From a virus: 64,000 nt of DNA. Positions within the stretch are counted from its first letter, which is position 1; every line of letters starts with the position of its first letter. The stretch spans positions 1 to 64,000 of the IMG/VR virus record IMGVR_UViG_3300028559_002342; one strand, written 5' to 3'. This document shows positions 25,601 to 33,942 of the stretch, one piece after another. Position numbers and translations under genes: made by a program. Under the pieces are notes generated by a model. The model was not told where the DNA came from. It made no database searches and worked only from the letters and a program-made list of their open reading frames with translations.

Positions 25601-26341
25601 ATGAGAATTGCTATTTCAGGCAGCGCGTGTCAGGGTAAATCAACATTGGTAGACGATTTTATTAAAAATTGGCCTGCCTATAAGCGGTCAAATGAGTCAT
25701 ATCGTGCTCTTATCAAAGAACAACACATTAATATTAACAAAAAAGTAGACAAAGACGGGCAGTGGAAAATTTTAAATTGCTTGATAGATGACTTGCAACA
25801 AACAAGCAAAAGTGATAATATTATTCTTGACAGGTGTCCGCTAGACAATATTGTGTATTCTCTTTGGGCTGAAGAGAAGCAGACTTCAGATATTGACAGA
25901 GATTTTATTAAAAAATGCATTCCCTTGGTGCAGGAAAGCATGAAAGCAGTGGACATAATCTTCTTCCTGCCAATTACAAAAGTTGCACCCATAATAGTGG
26001 AAGAAAAGTCCAACAGAGAGATTGATAAGCATTTTATTGAAGAAATTGATCATATTTTTAAAGCCATATCGCATGCTCTTGCAGCAAAAGGTGCATGCCC
26101 ATTCATGGCTTCTGATGACAGGCCACCTGTCATTGAAGTCTTTGGTTCACCTGAAGAGCGCATTGAAATTATAAAATTGTATCTGGATCAAAATGGTGAA
26201 TTGATACATGAATCCTCCAGTATACTAGATTCGGAAAACCTTAGCAACATGGAAACCATATTGAGAGCACAGAACAAAGCTTTAAAAGAAGAGAAATACG
26301 AGCAGAAAATAAAAAATAAGATAATAACTGGCAATAAATAA
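25601..26341 (+). CDS. P-loop kinase of the NadR-like AAA family
   Basis: A 246-residue P-loop protein: Walker A GSACQGKSTLVD near residues 7-18, and ILDRCPLDNIVYSLW near 78-92, the DR-x-x-x-D region of NadR ribosylnicotinamide kinases and related nucleoside kinases. The substrate is unknown; nicotinamide riboside or a deoxynucleotide are the main options. The C-terminal 50 residues form a charged helix. It is 30 bp after queE and 7 bp before a small late gene. A second, shorter protein of the same type lies at 47557. Confidence 0.7.
   Translation: MRIAISGSACQGKSTLVDDFIKNWPAYKRSNESYRALIKEQHININKKVDKDGQWKILNCLIDDLQQTSKSDNIILDRCPLDNIVYSLWAEEKQTSDIDRDFIKKCIPLVQESMKAVDIIFFLPITKVAPIIVEEKSNREIDKHFIEEIDHIFKAISHALAAKGACPFMASDDRPPVIEVFGSPEERIEIIKLYLDQNGELIHESSSILDSENLSNMETILRAQNKALKEEKYEQKIKNKIITGNK
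26334..26340 (+). promoter_or_regulatory. Late promoter box ATAAATA
   Basis: The box overlaps the stop codon of the kinase gene and stands 7 nt before the ATG at 26348, giving a predicted 2-nt leader. Confidence 0.55.
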
Positions 26342-26347
26342 TTACAT

Positions 26348-26560
26348 ATGTCTAAATTCAACAATAAGTTTGAAGAACTCTTGGAAAACTTCAATTGCAT
26401 TAGAACTGTGAGACGCGAGTTTTACCCTAAAAACTTCAGGTTATCAGAAGATTTTGTTAAATCGTTTAAAAGTGAATACGTGAGACTTGTGAAAGAGGGC
26501 AATCATCCTCGCAAAGTGCTTGCAAGAATCAACAAAGCACTCCTGTTTCACGCAAAATAA
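26348..26560 (+). CDS. Small hypothetical basic protein
   Basis: A 70-residue basic protein (Lys/Arg/Asn-rich) of unknown function. It reads FEELLENFNCIRTVRREF and ends INKALLFHAK. It is likely helical, with no membrane segment. It has its own late box, and its stop is adjacent to that of the convergent gene at 26561. Confidence 0.65.
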   Translation: MSKFNNKFEELLENFNCIRTVRREFYPKNFRLSEDFVKSFKSEYVRLVKEGNHPRKVLARINKALLFHAK

Positions 26561-27271
26561 TTAGTAAGTTACTAACAATCTCCAGAAAATAGTGGGAAAC
26601 CCTTGTATAGGCTGTGTTAGAGGAGTTGTCAAACCAAGATGTATTTCAAAAGACAGATCACTGGTATTCAGAGGTCTGTTTATATTGAAAACATATGGCA
26701 CAACAGCAGCAGATTGATTTAGCATCAATGTAACATTGTAAGGCTTGATGTTGCCTATGACCAGAGGATATGCATTGAAAAATTGTGAGATGGTTATTGT
26801 TGCGAATTCTGTGCTGGCACCAAATGTTACACTGCCTGTTTGATCAGCTATTCTCTTGTATATTGTATTTTGATAGGCAGATAAAGCAGGTAGCTTATTG
26901 AGTACTATGTCGCTGTAATCTGGAGATGTACCTGACAGATATGAGGCATTAGTTACTAAGCCATTGTCCACAGTAAAATAATTGCAATACTGTGGACCCA
27001 CACTATCCCCTGCAGCTCTGTTAGTTCTAAATGCATCTGCTACAATTTGCACACCAGAAATGGAATTAAAATTGCAAGTATTACCAGACAGTGTGCCAGG
27101 CAATATGGCATCACCATTTGCCTCTGTCTTTAACACATTAAAATTTTGAAAGGTGATTGTTTGTGTGCCGCTATCTGTTTGCAATATGAGCAGATCTGTA
27201 TCCAATGCTTCTTGAGATTGAGGTAATCCATTTATATTAACGAAATTACTGTTTGAATTATTGATAGCCAT
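26561..27271 (-). CDS. Virion appendage or fibre-like protein
   Basis: A 236-residue beta-rich protein, Asn/Ser/Thr-rich. The N-terminus (VNINGLPQSQEALDTDLLIL, then TDSGTQTITFQNFNVLKT) resembles a fibre attachment domain, though it is not the MADxxI module. GTLSGNTCNFNSISG near residue 80 recalls fibre shafts. The C-terminus is hydrophobic. An exact TATAAATA lies 6 nt upstream of the ATG, so it is late. It is divergent from the glycan operon; the 32 bp between contain both start regions. Confidence 0.65.
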   Translation of the reverse strand: MAINNSNSNFVNINGLPQSQEALDTDLLILQTDSGTQTITFQNFNVLKTEANGDAILPGTLSGNTCNFNSISGVQIVADAFRTNRAAGDSVGPQYCNYFTVDNGLVTNASYLSGTSPDYSDIVLNKLPALSAYQNTIYKRIADQTGSVTFGASTEFATITISQFFNAYPLVIGNIKPYNVTLMLNQSAAVVPYVFNINRPLNTSDLSFEIHLGLTTPLTQPIQGFPTIFWRLLVTY

Positions 27272-27277
27272 TGTTAA

Positions 27278-27285
27278 TATTTATA
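27278..27285 (-). promoter_or_regulatory. Exact late promoter TATAAATA (minus)
   Basis: Full TATAAATA on the minus strand, 6 nt before the ATG at 27271, with a predicted 1-nt leader. On the plus strand a weaker TACAAATA-like element (27292-27299) precedes the divergent gene at 27304. Confidence 0.7.
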
Positions 27286-27303
27286 TTATAATACAAATAA
27301 TAT

Positions 27304-28161
27304 ATGGATAAAATTGGTGTAGGCATAATTACGTGCAATCGTCTAAACTTTCTGGAAAGCTGCATCAACTCATTGCCTGATGCAGTAGGCAATGATATCC
27401 CGCTAGTTATTGTAAATGATGGAGATATCGATGTTCCGAAAAAAATAATCTCTAAAAAAAATGTGCATATCATCAAGCACAGTAAAAATAGCGGTGTGGG
27501 TGTATCTAAAAATGATGCTTTAAAACAACTTATGCAACTACATGTAGACCATCTCTTCTTGCTTGAAGATGATATTATTATACTAGATAAGGACATCTTT
27601 AACAAGTATGTTGATGCATCAAAACGAACAGGCATTATGCACTTTAATTATGGCCCAGGCAGCCCCTTCAATCGCAAGCAAGATAATGATGAAACATTTG
27701 ATCTACATAACAGACATCTGGCCAAGCAAAATACTGAACCTCATCCTCGCATAATTGTTGATTACGGCAATGACCTAAAGATTGCTTTGTACATGCACAC
27801 TGTTGCCATGTTCAGTTACTTTAATAGAAGAGCCATCGATATGGCAGGGTACATTGATGAAGAGTTTTTTAATGCCTGGGAGCATGTGGATCATACCTAC
27901 AGAATCATAAAAGCAGGCATGCACCCACCTTTCTGGTGGTTTGCTGATCTTGAGAATAGTCATCATCTTCTCACTGAAGCTCCTGGTGCCATAGACAACA
28001 GTTCCATTGCTAATAAAACTGATCAATGGCAGAAAAACGTCATGACAGGCAGAGAGATTTATTACCGCAAGCATGGCCATTATCCAAATCAACCACCTTA
28101 TTATGGTGAAGCAGACGCCATACAAGCATTAAAAGAAATACACAAAAAATATGTTAAATAG
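27304..28161 (+). CDS. Glycosyltransferase family 2 (GT-A)
   Basis: A 285-residue GT-A enzyme that opens the glycan operon. The first residues, KIGVGIITCNRLNFLESCI, are the family 2 nucleotide-binding strand. The DXD-like motif is LLEDDIII near residue 90. A C-terminal acceptor segment AWEHVDHTYRIIKAGMHPP near 196-214 is typical. The sugar is unknown. The stop overlaps the start of 28151 by 11 bp. Genes from here to 34784 all point the same way with 1-11 bp overlaps, so they form one unit. Confidence 0.85.
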   Translation: MDKIGVGIITCNRLNFLESCINSLPDAVGNDIPLVIVNDGDIDVPKKIISKKNVHIIKHSKNSGVGVSKNDALKQLMQLHVDHLFLLEDDIIILDKDIFNKYVDASKRTGIMHFNYGPGSPFNRKQDNDETFDLHNRHLAKQNTEPHPRIIVDYGNDLKIALYMHTVAMFSYFNRRAIDMAGYIDEEFFNAWEHVDHTYRIIKAGMHPPFWWFADLENSHHLLTEAPGAIDNSSIANKTDQWQKNVMTGREIYYRKHGHYPNQPPYYGEADAIQALKEIHKKYVK

Positions 28162-29503
28162 TTTTTTTGATTGTGTGTATGTGATTAATCTCAAGAGACG
28201 GCTTGATCGACTGGACCACATAACCAATGAATTTAAAAAAATTTATACTACGTTTAAGCTTGTTGAAGCTGTTGATGGTAATAATGTAGAATGCAATTTA
28301 AAAGTGGGCAATGGATGGAATTACAAGGGTGTAACAGGTTGTGCCTATAGTCATAGAAAAGTCTACACTGACGCTCTGGCTAATAATTACAAACAAATCT
28401 TAGTAGTAGAAGATGATAATATTTTTGCAGATAATTTTAATGCATTGTTTGAGTCTTTCATCAAGCAGGTGCCTGATAATTGGGACATGCTCTACTTTGG
28501 TGGTAACCATCAAGCAAAAACAAAAGCTGTTAATATAAACGTAGAAAGATTAATGCACACGTACACCACAAATTGCTATGCCATTCGCTGCAACATAATA
28601 CCAGATCTGTTGAACCATCTACCAGAAGATACCCAAAAACTTGCAACACCAATAGATGTGTTACTAACCACCATTCAAAAGAAAGGCGCCTGTTATTCAC
28701 ATAAACCTCACATATGCTGGCAGCTAGGAGACTTTTCAGATATAGAAAATAAGCAGCAGGAAATTTCTTATTTAAAATCACATTCGATCAAGGCATCTTT
28801 AATTATCTCTTCTTTTAATCAAGCCAAGAGACTAAAGTTTAGCTTGCAGAGTGCCATCTTACAGACATATGAAAATTATGAAGTTATTTTAGCGGATGAT
28901 AATTCAACAGATAGTTCTGTTAATATGGTAAAAGAGCTGTTTCCAGGTGTAAGAATATCTTTAAATACCAAATCAAAATCTAACAAATACACATTAGCGG
29001 ATAACTGGAACACTGCCGCACAGCTTGCTTGTGGTGAGCGCTTAATATTCACCAATGGTGATAATTTATTTTGCTCTGGCTTTGTTGCTGCTCATATGGA
29101 TGTGCATATGCAGAATGATATTATATTTGGTCCAAACGAACGCTCCACGGATGAAATTGAACCTCTGCTGGACTCATGCGCCAATCATCATGAAATATTA
29201 CGATCCATAAAAACTATCGAGAGAGACTTGAGACATGATGATAGTGCTTATACATACAATCAGATCTACAACACCTGGTATCCTTGGGGCAACAATTTCT
29301 CTATTCCTACAAAAATCTTTAAAGATGTGGGTGGTTTTCCGCCTAGAGATTATTATGGTGGCGAGGAAAAAGAGCTGTTAGATAACGTAATAACTAAATT
29401 TAATACACCCATAAAATCAAACAAACACACCTACACACTGCATCTGTGGCATCCACAATTTAATAACGCAAAAAGTAAAGAGAGAGCAGGGTATAAATTA
29501 TGA
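28151..29503 (+). CDS. Two-domain glycosyltransferase: GT25-like plus GT2
   Basis: A 450-residue fusion. Residues 1-205 resemble GT25 LPS galactosyltransferases: CVYVINLKRRLDRLDHI, GVTGCAYSHRKVY near 57-69 and ILVVEDDNIF near 82-91. From about 212 a second GT-A domain begins, ASLIISSFNQAKRLKFSLQS, with VILADDNSTDSS (family 2), and the WYPWGNNFSIP acceptor region. Two active sites could add consecutive sugars. It overlaps 29500 by 4 bp (ATGA). Confidence 0.85.
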   Translation: MLNSFFDCVYVINLKRRLDRLDHITNEFKKIYTTFKLVEAVDGNNVECNLKVGNGWNYKGVTGCAYSHRKVYTDALANNYKQILVVEDDNIFADNFNALFESFIKQVPDNWDMLYFGGNHQAKTKAVNINVERLMHTYTTNCYAIRCNIIPDLLNHLPEDTQKLATPIDVLLTTIQKKGACYSHKPHICWQLGDFSDIENKQQEISYLKSHSIKASLIISSFNQAKRLKFSLQSAILQTYENYEVILADDNSTDSSVNMVKELFPGVRISLNTKSKSNKYTLADNWNTAAQLACGERLIFTNGDNLFCSGFVAAHMDVHMQNDIIFGPNERSTDEIEPLLDSCANHHEILRSIKTIERDLRHDDSAYTYNQIYNTWYPWGNNFSIPTKIFKDVGGFPPRDYYGGEEKELLDNVITKFNTPIKSNKHTYTLHLWHPQFNNAKSKERAGYKL

Positions 29504-30267
29504 TTTGTTATCCATTATTGGGTAAAAATGGGGAGTTTGGCAACCAGCTTTTTCAAATTGCTGCTACTGTGTCACATGCCATAGATTGTAATGATGAAGC
29601 CATTTTTCCGCAATATAATTACAATTATTTGTTTAAAAATAAAATCCATACAACTGCTAACGAGCCAATTATTGAAAATAATTATACAGAAGAACATTTT
29701 TACTACAGCCCTATTCCTAAGCTACCCAATTTATCGATTAACGGATATTTTCAAACAGAAAAATATTTTATTAATAACAAAAAGCAAATTTTAGATTTAT
29801 TCGAATTTGCAGATAGTTTCACAGAAACAGTAATCAATAAATATTCTAATTACCTTAAAAATAACCCTGTGGGCGTCCAATTAAGAACATACTCTCGTGG
29901 CTCTATAGATCCAAGAAATATACATTCTGATGTGTTTGAAAATGAAGGTTATCTGCAAAAAGCGTTCAATTACTTTGGAAAGGATAGGCTCTACGTTCTA
30001 GTAACAGATAACTTTGCATATGCACAGGCCAGACTACCCAAACGAGACAATATTATCCTATTGAACACATCAGATCTTTGTGAAGATTTTTGCCTGCTAA
30101 CACTGTGCACAGATTTAATATGCTCGGCTTCATCATTTGGCTGGTGGGCGTCATATTTAAACAAAAATAACAACAAGAAAATCATTATGCCTAAACGCTG
30201 GTTTAACGTTGCTGATGATTGGTATGATATAAGAGACATTTATCCTGCAGGAGTTATTAAATTTTGA
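29500..30267 (+). CDS. Fucosyltransferase family GT11 (alpha-1,2-FucT-like)
   Basis: A 255-residue GT11-like enzyme, expected to transfer fucose from GDP-fucose in alpha-1,2 linkage. The N-terminus LLGKNGEFGNQLFQIAATV matches the family's GGLGNQLFQ motif. GVQLRTYSRG stands where HxRRxD is usual, so the first His/Arg pair is not standard. YVLVTDNFAYAQARL fits motif II. The C-terminal DFCLLTLCTDLICSASSFGW then WASYL is the strong motif III. It overlaps the GT6 gene by 4 bp. Confidence 0.75.
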   Translation: MICYPLLGKNGEFGNQLFQIAATVSHAIDCNDEAIFPQYNYNYLFKNKIHTTANEPIIENNYTEEHFYYSPIPKLPNLSINGYFQTEKYFINNKKQILDLFEFADSFTETVINKYSNYLKNNPVGVQLRTYSRGSIDPRNIHSDVFENEGYLQKAFNYFGKDRLYVLVTDNFAYAQARLPKRDNIILLNTSDLCEDFCLLTLCTDLICSASSFGWWASYLNKNNNKKIIMPKRWFNVADDWYDIRDIYPAGVIKF

Positions 30268-30935
30268 ATATTCTTTTTAATATAATTGCTACTGGTGAAT
30301 ACTACGACATGTATGCTACACCTCTGATACAAACATTAAAAGATAAGACATTTCTGTCTTCAAAAAAAGACTTTCTAGTATTTTCTGATAACAAGAAGCT
30401 TCACGGTGCAGACAACTACATAGCGCATTTTCCATGGCCTATCAATACATTAATGAGGTTTTATTACATGTGCAGGTTTGTTGAGTTTTATAAAAAATAT
30501 GATTATATATATTATATAGATAGTGACATGCTGGTAAACAACATCATTAATGATGATCTATTACCAGATGATTCCGGCTTAGTGGGTGTGGAGCATCCAT
30601 TGCAAAAAAGAAAAATCTTAGGAGAAAGACCTTCATTTGAAACAAATAAGCACAGTTTAGCATATTTTGAAGAACAAAAAAATGAAGTTTATTTTCAAGG
30701 TTGTTTGTTTGGTGGGGTCGCAGTGGAGTTTGTCCACTTAATAAACACATTAAATGAAAGAACAAACAAGGATATTGGTAACAACATTATAGCTCGGTGG
30801 CATGATGAGTCATACCTGAACTGGTATTTTAATACTGTTAGGCAGCCCAAAGCATTAACGTCTGACTATTGCTACCCAGAAGCGTTTCCTAATCTGGGCT
30901 TGATCCCCAAAATTGTACATATACATAAAAAATAA
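30264..30935 (+). CDS. GT6-family glycosyltransferase (ABO-like alpha-1,3-transferase)
   Basis: A 223-residue GT6 enzyme. Vertebrate relatives add alpha-1,3 Gal or GalNAc (blood groups A and B). The sequence follows the family closely: IIATGEYYDMYATPLIQ at the N-terminus, HFPWPINTLMRF near residue 50, the metal site YYIDSDM near 76-82 (DxD present, not the NxN of many bacterial members), GCLFGG near 150, ARWHDESYLNWYF near 175, and a final DYCYPE. The start is TTG, overlapping the GT11 stop (TTGA). A GT6 is known in one cyanophage, from memory. Confidence 0.85.
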   Translation: MNILFNIIATGEYYDMYATPLIQTLKDKTFLSSKKDFLVFSDNKKLHGADNYIAHFPWPINTLMRFYYMCRFVEFYKKYDYIYYIDSDMLVNNIINDDLLPDDSGLVGVEHPLQKRKILGERPSFETNKHSLAYFEEQKNEVYFQGCLFGGVAVEFVHLINTLNERTNKDIGNNIIARWHDESYLNWYFNTVRQPKALTSDYCYPEAFPNLGLIPKIVHIHKK

Positions 30936-31156
30936 TGAATAATAATTTAGGAGCTTTTTACCAGTTGTTTGATAAGATTAATGCTGCAGATTTCGTATTA
31001 ACTAATTTCAAAAGATTTGCAGGTGGGCCTATAACAATTGTTTCAGATGGTGGTAAGGACTCAATTAACCCACAATTTACAGAGGTTAATAGAAACCCGG
31101 ATTGGAATAATAAAAGATATTCAATAGTCCACAATTATAAGGAGCTTTATAAATGA
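30935..31156 (+). pseudogene. Short glycosyltransferase-like fragment
   Basis: A 73-residue ORF (FVLTNFKRFAGGPITIVSDG, residues 20-39) that looks like the first strand and loop of a GT-A transferase, cut before the DxD motif. No catalytic half is seen. It could be a truncated remnant left by recombination in the operon, or a tiny protein. It overlaps the previous stop (TAATG) and the next start (ATGA), so it is still kept within the coupled reading pattern. Confidence 0.5.
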
Positions 31157-32097
31157 AAATAGCAATAGTTGGTCCAGGTATACTTGAAATACCTCCAAAA
31201 GGATGGGGTGCAGTAGAGATTCTCATTTGGGATTATAAGCAATCTTTAGAAAAAAAAGGACACAATGTCCTAATAGTTAATACACAAACAAAACAGGATA
31301 TTATTAATCAGGTGGATCAATTTGAGCCCGATTTTATACACATTCAATATGACGATTATTGGGAGCTCGAAAATTCATTTAAGTGCAAAAATATTGCCAT
31401 TACATCGCATTTTGGCTATCTGGAGCAAGAGGAAAAGCATAGTGACTACAGTAAAATATTTAATGGGTTCTTGCGTCTTAAGATTGCAAAGATCTTCTGC
31501 CTGTCTCCTGGCATTGCCAATGTATATAGAAAATGTGGGGTACCTGAGAGTAGAATATACATTACACCCAACGGCGTAAGGGATGACCTTTTTTCGTTTG
31601 AAGAATATCCCGAAAAACCTTATCTCTCGGTGTATCTTGCAAAAATTGACTATAGAAAGAGACAACATTTATTCCATAATATTCCAAATTTATATTTTGC
31701 TGGACAGATTGCAGATTCAAGATTTAAGAACAATGACAACTATTTAGGTGAAGTTAGCAAGCAATTTATATATAAAAATTTGACTAAGTTTGGTAATCTG
31801 GTTCTACTCAGTGATGGTGAAGCACATCCGCTGGTGTGCCTTGAAGCTCTAGTCACCGGATTAGGGGTAGTAATATCAGAATATGCTCATGCTAATCTTG
31901 ACGCTACAAAACCTTACATAACAGTTATTCCTGAAGCTAAGATTGGCGATACAAACTATGTGCATCAAAAAATTGAAGAAAACAGACTAGCTGCTGTTTC
32001 CATGAGAAAAGAAATACGTCAATATGCTATTGATAACTTTTCCTATCTGAACAGCAATTTAATTAATAATTATTTAAAATTTGCAAATGACAAATGA
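31153..32097 (+). CDS. Glycosyltransferase family 4 (GT-B)
   Basis: A 314-residue GT-B enzyme. The start has IVGPGILEIPPKGWGAVEIL (glycine loop near residues 4-23). The middle has CLSPGIANVYRKCGVPESRI and ITPNGV, the classic hinge of GT4. The C-terminus has the donor-site segment EAHPLVCLEALVTGLGVVIS near 221-240 (E-x7-E). The length is somewhat short for GT4 but complete. The donor sugar is unknown. It overlaps neighbours at both ends by 4 bp. Confidence 0.85.
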   Translation: MKIAIVGPGILEIPPKGWGAVEILIWDYKQSLEKKGHNVLIVNTQTKQDIINQVDQFEPDFIHIQYDDYWELENSFKCKNIAITSHFGYLEQEEKHSDYSKIFNGFLRLKIAKIFCLSPGIANVYRKCGVPESRIYITPNGVRDDLFSFEEYPEKPYLSVYLAKIDYRKRQHLFHNIPNLYFAGQIADSRFKNNDNYLGEVSKQFIYKNLTKFGNLVLLSDGEAHPLVCLEALVTGLGVVISEYAHANLDATKPYITVIPEAKIGDTNYVHQKIEENRLAAVSMRKEIRQYAIDNFSYLNSNLINNYLKFANDK

Positions 32098-32897
32098 TGG
32101 AAATACGTGGCAGTTCTGGTTGTAAGTTACACATAGAAGATAATACTATTTTAAAATATACAGAATGCAAAGACTATAGATCAAGACTATCAAAACAAAA
32201 AGATAAACAACTTTTTTTTAATAATAATATCACGTGTAAGAACATTGTTGCACCGAAAATCCTAGCAAGCAACAATTATTCCTTCACAATGGAGTATTTT
32301 AATTATTATAAAAACTTTATAGACTTTTTAAGCACATGTTCGAAGCTTGATATTCATAATCTTATTGCTAATATTCAGAATTTTATTAATATTCTCTTAC
32401 AAGATTCAAAGACAATACACATTGATTATGATGTTTTAACTAACAAATTTAATTCAATTGACAAAAAACAATATAGTAATCTTATTAATGCTCATTACAA
32501 GAAGTTTGATAAATGTGACTTAGTACTGCCTGTGGGCTTTTGTCATGGTGACCTCACCTTTTCCAACATGCTTTTTTATAATGAAAAGATAGTTATTTTT
32601 GATTTTTTAGATTCTTTTATTGAAACTCCACTACAAGATATGGTAAAGCTAAGACAAGATACAAAATACTTTTGGTCACTACTAAAGTGCAACAAAATTT
32701 ATGATAGAGTAAGAATTGAAATAATTTTGAATAATATTGACGAGCAACTAGACATGCATTTCATGAAATTTGATTTCTATAAAAAATATTATAAAATATT
32801 TCAGTTCATCAATCTAGTTCGAATTATACCTTATGCAAAATCCCTTAATGAAGAACAGCTACTAATAGACTCAATAAAGACCTTAGTTAATGAATAG
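32094..32897 (+). CDS. Aminoglycoside/choline-kinase-like phosphotransferase
   Basis: A 267-residue protein of the APH/choline-kinase fold. The catalytic loop FCHGDLTFSNMLF near 150-162 (HGDxxxxN) and the metal-binding IFDFLDSF near 170-177 are present. The N-lobe has EYFNYYKNFIDFL-like segments. In Lic1-type loci such kinases pair with a nucleotidyltransferase, as here, where the next gene is one. The substrate could be a sugar or an alcohol such as choline. It overlaps the next gene by 8 bp. Confidence 0.75.
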   Translation: MMEIRGSSGCKLHIEDNTILKYTECKDYRSRLSKQKDKQLFFNNNITCKNIVAPKILASNNYSFTMEYFNYYKNFIDFLSTCSKLDIHNLIANIQNFINILLQDSKTIHIDYDVLTNKFNSIDKKQYSNLINAHYKKFDKCDLVLPVGFCHGDLTFSNMLFYNEKIVIFDFLDSFIETPLQDMVKLRQDTKYFWSLLKCNKIYDRVRIEIILNNIDEQLDMHFMKFDFYKKYYKIFQFINLVRIIPYAKSLNEEQLLIDSIKTLVNE

Positions 32898-33942
32898 TAA
32901 TTTAATTCTGCCTGTTGCCGGCAAGTCATCCCGATTTCCAAACATGAGGCCAAAGTGGATGCTCACACATCCCAATGGCAATTTTATGCTCATAGAAGCT
33001 CTCAAGGGGTTAAATCTTAAGAAATTTAATAAAATTTATGTTATTATTCTTAAGAAGCATTTAGATGAATATAACTTTGAAAGTGGCTTGCGGCAGCAAT
33101 TCAAAGGCATTGGCATTAGCAATATTAACCTTGTGGCTCTTGCAAATGAAACAGAATCACAAGCTCAAACAGTGTATGAGGGAATTTTAAAAGGTAAGAT
33201 ATCTGGCAGCATATGCATCAAGGATTGTGATAATTATTTTTCTTTTGACCATAATTTAGAGAATTTTATATCTGTGGAGCATCTCTCAAGTTTTAATGAA
33301 ATTAACCCATCCAATAAAAGCTATGTGCAGACAAATGAGCTGGGACATGTTGTGAATATTGCTGAAAAACAAATAATAAGCAATATATTTTGCACCGGTT
33401 GTTATGGGTTTAGTTCATCTGAAGATTTTAAAAAATACTTCTTACTTTTAAAAGATAAAAAAGATTTGTACATATCTCACATTGTTTACAAAATGATTCT
33501 TGATGGTATTATTTTCAGGGCGTTCAAGTGCAGTAATTATTTGGACTGGGGTACCAAGACAGAATGGGACAAATACAGATCACAATATAAAACATTTTTT
33601 ATAGATTTAGATGGAGTTTTGGTTGAAAATGGATCGGAGCATTTTGATCCTAAATGGGGCCAAACCAATGTCATTAAAAATAATGCAGAGCTTATTCGCA
33701 ATCTCTATTCGTCTGGTAAAGTGCAGATTATTATAACCACTTCCAGAAAATCATATTTTAAGAAGCAAATTATTAAAGAATTAAAACAAAAAAATATTCC
33801 CTACCATCAACTTGTATTAGATCTATTACATGCTAAACGTATCCTAATCAACGACTTTTCTTGTACAAATAAGTATCCAACTAGCATTTCAATTAATATT
33901 CCTAGAAATAGTGATACATTAGATAACTTTATAACCTCATGA
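32890..33942 (+). CDS. Sugar nucleotidyltransferase fused to a HAD phosphatase
   Basis: A 350-residue fusion. Residues 1-225 are an NTP-transferase domain: LILPVAGKSSRFPNMRPKWM (residues 5-24) carries the G-x-S-x-R nucleotide loop and the Lys. From about 235 a HAD domain starts, FFIDLDGVLVENG (DxD motif I), with ITTSRKSYF as motif II and LINDF as motif IV. The fusion would make an NDP-sugar or NDP-alcohol and remove a phosphate from an intermediate. It follows the kinase at 32094, so the two may form a short activation route for one glycan building block. Confidence 0.8.
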   Translation: MNSNLILPVAGKSSRFPNMRPKWMLTHPNGNFMLIEALKGLNLKKFNKIYVIILKKHLDEYNFESGLRQQFKGIGISNINLVALANETESQAQTVYEGILKGKISGSICIKDCDNYFSFDHNLENFISVEHLSSFNEINPSNKSYVQTNELGHVVNIAEKQIISNIFCTGCYGFSSSEDFKKYFLLLKDKKDLYISHIVYKMILDGIIFRAFKCSNYLDWGTKTEWDKYRSQYKTFFIDLDGVLVENGSEHFDPKWGQTNVIKNNAELIRNLYSSGKVQIIITTSRKSYFKKQIIKELKQKNIPYHQLVLDLLHAKRILINDFSCTNKYPTSISINIPRNSDTLDNFITS

